Assembly (NCBI GenBank): GCA_949358305.1
Contig: OX442317.1
Span: forward strand, 6,886,186-6,950,185
DNA from: Strigamia acuminata
Lineage: Eukaryota > Arthropoda > Chilopoda > Geophilomorpha > Linotaeniidae
DNA length: 64,000 nucleotides
Direction of reading: 5' to 3'
The position numbers and the translations under genes were made by a program. This document shows positions 49,348-59,100 of the stretch, in pieces; the first letter of the stretch is position 1, and each line of letters starts with the position of its first letter. A model generated the notes under the pieces. That model had not been told where the DNA came from. It did not search any database and was given only the letters and a program-made list of their open reading frames with translations.

Positions 49348-49387
49348 GACTAAGGGCGAAATGATTAAAGTCGAAATAATTAAAGTC
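49348..49387 (+). repeat. Short tandem repeat at the foldback insertion site, right part
   Basis: GACTAAGGGCGAAATG, ATTAAAGTCGAAATA and ATTAAAGTC continue the units seen at 48291..48330. Confidence 0.6.
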
Positions 49388-49593
49388 ATTTTAAATCTTT
49401 TTTTTTTAATGTCAGGCTTTGCTCGGAGTTTTGACGTAGAACTAAGCTTACGTCTAATAGGACAATCCTCGAAACGAAAATAGATACTAAGGCATCCAAA
49501 TTCCAATCCCTGAATCCCCTTGACTTTTCTGTACAGAAATCCCCGGATTTCGCAAAATAAGTTAAACGCACGGGTCCTGTTGGATTAAAAAAA

Positions 49594-49690
49594 AGTCCAA
49601 ATTTCATGACAATTGGTCTTCGCATTGGAGAGAAATATGGGACAGACAGATTTGCTTTATAATCAAGATAATTAATAAAGATATACACTG
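49594..49690 (+). mobile_element. Tail-like remnant of a non-LTR element or SINE
   Basis: AAATTTCATGACAATTGGTC, then a spacer and GGGACAGACAGATTTGCTTT followed by AT-rich sequence. This arrangement (TTTCATGA-A-ATTGGTC, GACAGACAGA, TTGCTTTATAAT) recalls the 3' ends of insect RTE-type retroposons and SINEs. Recognition is from memory. No reverse transcriptase is nearby. Confidence 0.4.
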
Positions 49691-50913
49691 TAGTGTACAG
49701 CCAAAAGCACAACAATAGGAGCGTGGGTTATGATGTGTTTTCAAAGTTAGATTTGGTGGAGAGCGGAATAAAACTGGACTCAATTTCATAAGACTGAAAT
49801 TTACAATGATTTATTCACAGGTGAAAATACAGGGGGCGCTGTGGGAACAGCATCAGAAATTAACAGGTAGTGGGTCATGCAGTGAAGCCAAACACTGCAA
49901 GTTAAAAATTTAATCTTTAAAAGTTTGTAACTCGAATGTTCGTAAGCAATAAAATTAGCTTGCAAAATTTATTTTCCTTTAACTCTATGGAGCCATAAAA
50001 GCAAACAGAAAATAAAAGTCCAATTTCATTTATAAACCACCAGAATCAATACAACAAATACATGAATGCCTAAAAATGAAAAAAACGAGACGAACAATTG
50101 CTCAAGTGATAGTATGGATTGAAGCAAGCAGTTTGAATCGAAGAAACCTTACTCATCCTTTCTATTAATATCGACTCCTCATACAGCATACACAATACGC
50201 CATTGTTCAACTTTTTTTTGTTGAGAATTTCAACCTGCAACTTTCTTTCTATTCGAGCAAATTCAGGCAATTCACAAGGGTTAGTAATTCCAGAACAGTG
50301 TCACAAGGCATCAATAATGTATGTGAGTAGCAATCCGACTTGCTCACAACTAATCAAGGCAACCCTGGGGATGCATTCATGTACTTTCATTAATAATGCA
50401 CGAGGCAAAAAGAAATTGTGAAAACAAGGATTCTCGCAACTAATGCCACAAGGATGACTTTATTCATCAAACTCAACCCCTTTTTCGTATATTGATCTCG
50501 CTCTGCGGCTCTACAATTTTTATTTATTTTCGCTTTCCCGCAACAACTCAACTGTAAATAAAAACCCTACATAAAATTACCTTCCTCCAACTGCCTCTAT
50601 CCACTTATTGGAGAAGGTTGCAACAGGAAAAAAAAAAAAAGGTAGGAGAGAAAAAACAAAAAAATAAAAAAAACGAATGCATTAGTTGTTTTTAAATTAA
50701 ATCCTATTCCCAACGCAAATTCCGTCTCACTTTAACCGGAAGCCAATTGACAAAGTCATTTCAATTCAAATGGATTCTCGTATACTTCTAACATCTTTTT
50801 AATTTAAACCAACAAAAAAAAGAAATTAAAAAAACAACTCCTTGAACAATATACTTTTTATTCGATTTTTCAACAAAACAAAAACAACCACCCGAGTAAA
50901 TTTGTTCAACCGC
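49691..50913. other. Non-coding stretch
   Basis: No supportable gene. A-rich simple sequence lies at 50628-50672. Confidence 0.4.
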
Positions 50914-51330
50914 ATATGGTTCAAAAATACATTAAAATTGTACTCTAATGTATTTTGAAATGCATTGGATTTCACGAAAATATGTTTTGTAATACATTTT
51001 TACATTTTGTAAAACATACAGTCGAACCTCCTTATAACGAATTCCAAAGGACCGAAAAAATCGGTTCGTTATAACGAATTTCTTTAACATGGTGTTCTAT
51101 GGCCAACAAACCAAACGAGCCATTTTTAAGTATTCCCTATTACGAAAAATTCGTTATATCGCGATTCGTTATAAGGATGTTCAACTATATTACGAAATAC
51201 ATTCCCAATATTATTATTTGTCAAATACGAATGCATTTTCAAAATTCATTTTTCAATTCCCATTATGAAATGCATTATTTAAATAATATATTAATTCTGA
51301 AAAAAGCAATAAATTGTAAAATATATGAAA
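50914..51330. mobile_element. ATGGTTCAAAAATA-family MITE interrupted by a pogo-like MITE
   Basis: The left terminus ATATGGTTCAAAAATACATT is intact. The interior shows TTTTGAAATGCATTGGATTT and AATACATTTTTACATTTT. After the inserted element (51019..51187) the family motifs resume (TATTACGAAATACATT, AATGCATTTTCAAAATTCAT). The right terminus is unclear; the end is approximate. Confidence 0.6.
51019..51187. mobile_element. Pogo/Tc1-mariner-like MITE, 169 bp
   Basis: The left end CAGTCGAACCTCCTTATAAC and the right end TTATAAGGATGTTCAACTA are inverted repeats, and TA flanks both sides (51017-51018 and 51188-51189). The outermost C of the right end is mutated. ATAACGAA words recur inside. Same family as 1796..2158 and 23184..23857, and the best-preserved copy. 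No transposase. Confidence 0.8.
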
Positions 51331-52022
51331 TCAATCAATTCCATTTATAAAAACCAATTATATATATTTTCTCAACATAAATTCCGCTCAGATTTTTTTT
51401 TTTGAAAAAATTTACAAAAAAAAAGTAATTTTTTAATCGATCTTTGGCTCGACGCCAAGTAAATGAATGACACTAAGATGTTTTTGTTTTGCTGGGGTAG
51501 ATTGATGATGTTTTACCACCTGTAAACTCAACAAAAAATATCTTTTGCTTTCCGAATCTCAGCAAATATGTTCATGATCACGATTTACTGTATACAGTGG
51601 AAATAACTTCGCTTAATATGCAGCCATTTATCCAGATAAGTCTACCCATAGCGGCCAATTCGGGACTCCATAAAAACGTATTACGGCCATCTAAAGCAGA
51701 TTTCAAGAAGATTCTATTGGTTGCAGCTCGGGATAAGGAAGCATGAATAGCAGTAGAAACTTACTGTTGCAATGTGAGGTCAACCGAATCGCTTCAGCTC
51801 CACTAAAACAAAATCCGAAACACACATCCCCATCATCTACGCGTATACGCCATTTTGAAACTCATTTAAAATGCATGAAACCACTAGTCTATCTCACCGA
51901 TCAATTGATAAATTTCTACTGTTACTTCATAGTCACGTGGCAGAAATCGGGGCCGGATTAAGGCTTCGGGGGGCTTGGAGTGTACTCACGACACGGGGGC
52001 CCATTAATCAGAAGCGGATTTA
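51331..52022. other. Non-coding stretch
   Basis: No supportable gene. The GC-rich CGGGGCCGGATTAAGG and GGGGGCCCATTAATC words at 51948-52010 resemble termini of widespread DNA transposons, but no matching opposite end was found. Confidence 0.35.
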
Positions 52023-52160
52023 AAAGTAAAAATGCATTTCCAGAAGTAAAAATGCATTTCCAGAAGTCAAAAATGCATTTCCAGGAGTCAAAAATGCATT
52101 TGCGAGATTAAAAAAATGTATTTCTAGGAGTAAAATTGCATTTATAAGGGAAGTTGAATT
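52023..52160. repeat. Degenerate 20-22 bp modules flanking the 24-copy array
   Basis: CATT/TATT cores at 52035, 52055, 52076, 52097, 52119 and 52139 are spaced 20-22 bases. Each has an A-run before and a variable block after (CCAGAAGT, CCAGGAGT, GCGAGATT, CTAGGAGT). They blend into the regular array at 52161. Confidence 0.7.
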
Positions 52161-52640
52161 CATTTTGATCTGAAAAATTCCATTTTGATCTGAAAAATTC
52201 CATTTTGATCTGAAAAATTCCATTTTGATCTGAAAAATTCCATTTTGATCTGAAAAATTCCATTTTGATCTGAAAAATTCCATTTTGATCTGAAAAATTC
52301 CATTTTGATCTGAAAAATTCCATTTTGATCTGAAAAATTCCATTTTGATCTGAAAAATTCCATTTTGATCTGAAAAATTCCATTTTGATCTGAAAAATTC
52401 CATTTTGATCTGAAAAATTCCATTTTGATCTGAAAAATTCCATTTTGATCTGAAAAATTCCATTTTGATCTGAAAAATTCCATTTTGATCTGAAAAATTC
52501 CATTTTGATCTGAAAAATTCCATTTTGATCTGAAAAATTCCATTTTGATCTGAAAAATTCCATTTTGATCTGAAAAATTCCATTTTGATCTGAAAAATTC
52601 CATTTTGATCTGAAAAATTCCATTTTGATCTGAAAAATTC
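52161..52640. repeat. Minisatellite: 24 units of 20 bp
   Basis: The unit CATTTTGATCTGAAAAATTC is repeated head to tail 24 times without any difference I could see, followed by a partial unit. There are no spacers, so it is not a CRISPR array. The 20-bp unit has no stop codon in any minus-strand frame, so three minus frames remain open through the array with a 20-residue period. The resulting 301-codon frame is a by-product of the repeat. Confidence 0.95.
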
Positions 52641-52682
52641 CATTTTCACACAAACAATACATTTTCTGTACACTATCATGTT

Positions 52683-52773
52683 ATGGACAAAAACATGCAC
52701 TTGTGTGTGAAACAATGCATTTTCATGCGTAAAAAAATGTATCCACGGACAAAAACATGCACTTGTGTGTGGA
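52683..52773 (+). repeat. Two-copy repeat right of the array
   Basis: GGACAAAAACATGCACTTGT followed by GTGTG occurs twice with a 62-bp offset, separated by another CATTTTCATGCG module. Part of the same repeat-rich locus. Confidence 0.6.
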
Positions 52774-54954
52774 AAATGCGAAATCCCGGTGTCGTAACTA
52801 GAAATTTCCGACCTCCAACCAAAAAAAAACCCTTTTAAAATCCTCTTTGGGGCCAGGGGTTCCCTTAAGCACTGTTCAACTTTAGCTTTAAACATATCAA
52901 ACTTAAAGCATGAATAAATTGTCAATTTTTAAATTTGCATGAAATTAAACCGAGAGCCATTTTGCACGAGTTGCAAGGTATCAAGGGGGGGTTATTGTGG
53001 GCTCCGTAAAATAATCCATACATTTTAAGCAAACTTAATTTGAAAACAAAGTTGGCCGGTACAAAACACTTTGAAGCAACTAAATAGAATAGATTTTAAC
53101 GGGTGCACAAACATGCCCTCGCTAACTCTCAGATCTTCTAGGATTAATCCACTTTTGTGTATAACTGCAGCTTTACTCAACATTCCAATTATGGTTTTGC
53201 CCATCCATTTGCTTTTTATGTCTCTCTTGCAATATACCAGTGCTAGTAATAAGAAGCCAGATATTGGATCCTCAGAATTGGGTCCTGCATAGCAATGTGA
53301 TAGCATCATTCCATAGGTTTGCTTTAGTGGTGCACTCATTGCAATATGTTTATGAATTCCCCCTAGACATTTCATAAGCATATGGCGGTTGCACAGATGA
53401 GTTTAATGTTTGCACCACTTCGACAAACATTATATTAATAGCTGCACACTGTCTGCGCTTCAATCTAAACCCGTCAAGCGCAACTTGGCCTGCTTATACA
53501 ATATTTGCTAACATGGCCATACCTCGGCATCTAGAAAAATCAATTTATACCTTCTCTACTCTTTTTTCTCTCTTTCTTTTATGAAAAAAAAGGACCTAAG
53601 TGCAAATCACTCGACGACGTTCAATAACCTTTAAAGTGTGTAATTCCCATACATGCGCCTCAAATAAACACACGACACATCCAATAAATTAAACATTACC
53701 AATTTAAACATTATACTCATCATCAGTGATTGATGATTGACAGACCACACGTCGTTTCTTAGCCTGATTCATACAACAAACACAAAATAAGACAATAATT
53801 CAGAACGTTTTGATTTCGGGGACTGGATTCGCAATTGTACGTACAATTACCATCAAATCCATTTTTGAACAGTATGAGAAACAAAGCAGACGGGATTTAC
53901 TACTCAGTGTATAATTACCATCGTTTCGCTAATTTCGTCATCCAATTGGTCAATTAATCGCAATTTATTCCGCTCCCATTTAAAGCGCATCCTCCTTTCC
54001 TCACAAATTTTCACCGAGCTAAGCGCATTATTGAATCCCAACTTTTTTGCTCAAAAACCTTAACTTTCTTTCTTTCTTTCTTCCTTCCTTTCCTTTTGTC
54101 CATTCGCCGCTTCTTCTACTTGCCTGCAGATGGCACATTATCAAATTATCAAGTGACACTGCTGCAAGATTTCACAATATATTCTTGGGTCTCTTCTCAA
54201 GAGAAAATTCAATTAGACTACCGGCTTCTGCTGAAAGGTTAATTGTCTAACTTCATTAACACATGAGTTGTATAGAGCAATAAATTAAAAGTGTCTTCTC
54301 TCGCTTTCTCCTTTTCTCACCCTTCCTCTTAATTAGTAGCAATATGACTTTTGCTTGTCCAATTTTTACTTTTGTCGCCAATTACGACCCATTCTGATTT
54401 TCCATTCGCCGTCAGGCTGAGCCCTACGTCAGCGCTTACCCCTTTAATTGCCGTATCAACTTTTAATCTGCTACTAACATGCAATTCCGAAATTACTAAT
54501 TAATTTTGCAAATGCATGATAGGAGGTGAGGTGGTGATCAGAATGATATCAAACATCTGCACCGGTTATCAAGCACGATAGCTAATCTCTAAATTAAGCT
54601 CGCGCACTCCATCATGCACATGTTTTAAGTTAAGGCTTCCAGTTTGGGTGCATGAAAATACCTCATTTTGTACACATCAAGCGCTTTCGGCTTCAATAAT
54701 CTACAATTTGTCGCGCTAGAAAAGAAACACATGTTTTCGAGTGAAGAAATTATGATTATGCTATGTACAGGGTGAAATTCAAACTATTAACCCCGTCACT
54801 GTTGAGGTAAAGCTCTTTTTGACTGTATATTTAGTTTAATTTCAAACAGAGTGCGTGTTAAATGGGCCAAAACTTTAACGGTTTGTCGTTAGTGTCAAAG
54901 CAAAAATGTGTGCGCACTATTAAGTCGCTTCAAACTACAATTTTATTTATTTCT

Positions 54955-54985
<31 letters not shown>

Positions 54986-55962
54986 CTTAATAATTATTTT
55001 TGATGTTTTTTTACGATTTCTATTATTTCTTTCTGTAGAAACCATAGAAAAATTACCATAATAAGTTCGAATGTGCTTCAACGTTCAGATTTCCATTTGT
55101 CAACAACAACCAAAAAGCGATCGAACAAACTGTCAACTGTATTTAATTTCCCACTAAATACAAATTATTTTCCTTTACCTGGAAAAAATTCCATTTTTAT
55201 TTTTTATATTTCATATTTCAAAACCCCAGCCTGTAGACAAAAGTCGAGTTCCACTAGAAGAAACGCTCACATTTAACGTTAATTACTCACGACTGAGATT
55301 TCTTTTCTCTTTCTGCACCAACATTGATTCTCTGTGTCTAAATTGATTGCTCTGCGCTATTTCAATTGTACAAATGAAAATTAAAACTGATCTGCACTAA
55401 CGCAAAATAAAATTTTAAAAAAATAAATTAAAAAAATCTGACAAGCCTTTATGTAGGATGAAATTCTATATTTAATTGCTCCTATCGCTAATAATTTCAA
55501 AAAAAAATCTTCCGAAAATAAAATACCAACTCGATCCTATTTCTTATTTATTTTGCAAATGCATCTCCTCTTTACTGAAAAATAAATAATACGGAGTATA
55601 AAAATATAAAAAAAAAGCAGCCAAATGCTGGCTTTTTTCTCCTCAACACTTTTGGAACTCGACTTCGATACGTGTTGATGGAAAAGTTCTATCTTCCACA
55701 GCTTAAAACTTAAAAAAAAAAATTTCTCCCCCAATTGCATTAATAATAAAAACGTCAAAATAAATAATTCACGTATAATAAAACGTCTATACAAAATTTT
55801 AAAAAAAAAAATTAAAATTTTTATTAATAAATTTCATTCAGAAATTCTTTTGTGTCTTTTTGTTTGCATTAACCTCAATGAAGAAAAGGCAGAAAGGAAG
55901 AAAAAAGGCCCCAAATTGTTAAGTATAAGCTTAGAATCAATAAATTAAAGAGAAAAACCTTT
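52774..55962. other. Non-coding stretch
   Basis: No supportable gene. A 118-codon minus frame at 53025..53381 has ordinary composition but no family I recognise and no clear splice sites. A CT-rich TTTC repeat lies at about 54065-54095 and a 24-base A run at 54961-54984. AT-rich simple sequence occurs at 55795-55820. Confidence 0.35.
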
Positions 55963-55967
55963 GAAGA
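55963..55967 (+). other. Target-site duplication GAAGA, left
   Basis: GAAGA directly precedes the left LTR and is repeated directly after the right LTR (60745..60749). A 5-bp duplication is standard for Copia integrases. Confidence 0.9.
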
Positions 55968-56146
55968 TGATGGTGGATGAGTTAGATTTATGTAGATATA
56001 TATATTTTAGGTCGCAGAGCAACTTGTGCTGCGACTAGCGTTTATTCTAGTAGGACAGGAAGTGAAGGGTGAAGGGGAAAGGGAGTGACCAGTGGGTGGT
56101 CCAATACAAAACATCATGCCGAGATGACGTATAAAACATTCCAACA
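55968..56146 (-). repeat. 3' LTR of the Copia element
   Basis: On the minus strand it begins TGTTGGAATGTTTTATACGT and ends ATCCACCATCA. It contains AATAAA (56041-56046 in plus coordinates) as a polyadenylation signal. An inverted repeat GTCGCAG/CTGCGAC around an 11-base loop can form a hairpin. No base difference from the 5' LTR was seen. Confidence 0.95.
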
Positions 56147-56156
56147 CTCCTTCTCA
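56147..56156 (-). other. Polypurine tract
   Basis: The minus strand reads TGAGAAGGAG immediately before the 3' LTR, the expected plus-strand DNA primer. The gag-pol stop codon TGA directly precedes it, so there is almost no 3' untranslated spacer. Confidence 0.8.
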
Positions 56157-59100
56157 TCACAAATGATGTTGGTTACATAAAAAAACAATAAAAATTAACT
56201 CAAAAAATAAGTTTAACATTTTTAAACAATCTTCATGCTTCGGTCGGTAGAGTCCTTTGGTGAAGACATCTGCTGCCATTTGAGTGGTTGGCAGGTAGTG
56301 GAGACTCATTTTCTTATCTTCTACGACTTCTTTGGCGAAGTGAAAGCGCATATCGATGTGCTTGCTATTATGATAGCTCGAATGATCTTGTGAGAAGCAA
56401 ATGGCGGCCTGGTTGTCACAAAAGACGTCAGTTGCTTCCTGTTGCATTGTTTGGCAGCCCAACTCAATTAGAAGTCCTCTGAGGTGCAGGAGTTCCTTTG
56501 CTGCCTCCGATACCGCCATGTACTCAGCCTCCATGGTCGAAAGTGCAACGGTATGTTGCTTCTTGGATGCCCACGAGATTGGGCTTCCGGCCAAAATGAA
56601 CACATATCCTGTGGTCGATCTTCTGTCGTCGATGTCGCCACCCCAATCCGCGTCGGCGAATCCGTACAAATTTTCTTCAGTCTTCTCGTAGGTGATGCCT
56701 AATTTTCGCGTCCCTTTCAAGTATGAAAGTACCCTTTTCGCAGCTTTCCAGTGTGTTTCACCTGGATTTGCGCAGAAACGACTGAGGCTGCTCACTGCGA
56801 AGGCCAAATCTGGGCGAGTCGAATTCGACAGGTAAATCAATGCGCCAATTAACTCGCGATATGGCACGTTTTTCATTTTCTCCTTTTCTTCGTTTGTCTT
56901 GGGTGACATTTCTTTGGTTAGCTTCAGTGCAGGGTCAATTGGTGTGCTGACGGTGTTGCAGTTTGTCATGTTGAAGCGTTCCAAAATTTCATCGATGTAT
57001 TTGGTCTGAGTGATTTGGACGGTATGGTCTTTCTCATTTTGGTTTACTTCGATTCCTAAGCAGTATTTCAATGATCCGATGTCTGTCATTCTGAATTTTT
57101 CGCTTAAGTCAGATTTGACTTTGTTCATTGTTTCTGTGTTTTCAGTTATTACGATTAGGTCATCCACGTAGACAGCGATTATTACGGATTTCCCGTCTTC
57201 TAGTCTGTAAAAGACGCATGGATCTTTGTTGCTGCGATTTAATTTCATCTTTTTGCGAAGGTGGCGGCTTAACTTTTTATGCCAGTTCCGTCCGGCTTGT
57301 TTTAATCCATAGAGTGACTTTTTAAGTAGACAGACTTTTTCTTCTTGTCCCTCTTCAATGAAACCGTCTGGTTGCCGCATGAAAATTTCTTCATCGAGTT
57401 CGCCCTGAATGTAGGCGGCAACGACGTCCATTTGGTGGATTAGCCATCCCTTCTCGACTGCATACGCGATGAGAGTGCGAATGGAGTTGTATCGAACCAC
57501 AGGGGCGTAGGTTTCGTTGAAGTCCACTCCTTCTTTTTGCATAAAACCCTTGGCAACCAATCGTCCCTTGTAGCGGTCTATGTTGCCTTGCTTGTCCCGT
57601 TTGATGCGGAAAACCCAACGTGAAAAAATCACTTTTCGATTTTTGGGTTTGTCGACAAGTATCCACGTTCCCATCTCCTTCAGCGCGTCGATTTCGTTTT
57701 GCATGGCTTCGCGCCATTCATTTCGATCGTCTCTGGACATCGCTTCTTCGACGGTGATGGGGTCTGATGGGAGTGAGCCGCAAACGAAATTTGCGTGATC
57801 CTCGTTCGGGTCGAATGCGGTTTCTTGATTTTCGTTGGCGGGTTCAATGTCGTGTGTTCGGATTAAGTTGTATTGCTTCGACGGGCGCCCCGGTTTTCCG
57901 GTCCTTACGAGTTTTGGACGTCCCGGGCCTCGTTTGGTTTCAGCAGGTTGATTTTCAATCGGAATTTGCGCGTCGGCTTCATCGACATCGATTTCTCCTT
58001 CTGTTTCAACTTCGTTGTCATTGTTGCGCGCAGTAATGGCGTCAGGCGGCGGGCTTTCGGGTTCGTCAAAACTAGGAAAAATAAAAAATGGATCAGCAAA
58101 TGATTTTTCGCCATTATTTGAGATGGCATCGGTTGACTCGAAAATTTTGACGTGGCAGCTTTTCACGACTCTTCGTCGGGCAGCATCATAAAGTTTGTAT
58201 GCTTTTGATTCAGCTGAATAGCCTATTAATGTCAATTCGGTTCCTTTGGCCTCAAATTTTCCCTTTCCAGGTCCCTGCTGCAACACGATGGCTTTGCTGC
58301 CCAGTCTTCTCAAGAAACCAATAAATGGCTTCTTGCCGTGCCATACTTCAAATGGTGTTTGGTTTTCTAATGACTTGGTCGGGCATCGATTTCTGATGAA
58401 AACAGCGCTGTCAATAATTTCGGCCCAAAGGGGTGGCGGCAGATTCGATTCTATCATCATGCATCTTGCCATTTCACACAGCGTGCGGTTCATGCGCTCA
58501 GAAACGCCATTTTGTTTTGGTGTGTACTCGACCGAGAGTTGACGACGAATCCCTTCTTCTTCCAAAAATTTGGTGAACGTGGCGCTGACGTATTCCTTGG
58601 CATTGTCGCTGCGAATTTTCTTAATTTTTCGTCCGGTTTCGAGTTCGACTCTTCGCTTGAAGTTTTGAAATGCTCGGAAAATTTCGCCTCTTTCTTTCAA
58701 AATTGCGACTTCGGTGTAGCGGGATTTGTCATCGATGAACGTGGCGAAATATTTGGCCCCTCCAAGTGACGTGGTCGGCATTGGTCCGCAAATGTCGGAG
58801 TGGATCAAGTCGAGCACGTCGTCCGCGCGTGTTGACGACGATGGGTGTGAGCTTCGGTGAATTTTTCCCTTTGCACAAATCTCGCAGTCAAATGTTTCGT
58901 TTGCAGTATCGAATTTCAGTCCATTTACCATTTCGTATTTTCTTAGTTGTTGCAAAGCGCCCAAATTCAAATGTCCAAAACGATGGTGCCATGTTTTCGA
59001 GTTTAGGCTGATTTTTCCAGTGGCGACGTTTGCAATCTGCAGTGGTTTCGTTCGTACGATGAACATGTCGCCTCGTCGCTCCGCCTTCATGACTGTTTTT

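Noticed and set aside
52161-52640. Possible CRISPR array
   Set aside because: Units are contiguous with no spacers, and the window is eukaryotic.
52020-52925. 301-codon minus-strand open frame with repetitive peptide
   Set aside because: It is created by the 20-bp tandem repeat, which lacks minus-strand stops in any frame. Three frames are open at once, and flanking sequence is also repeat-derived.
53025-53381. 118-codon minus-strand open frame
   Set aside because: Composition is protein-like, but I recognise no family, see no splice sites, and chance frames of this size are expected in 64 kb.
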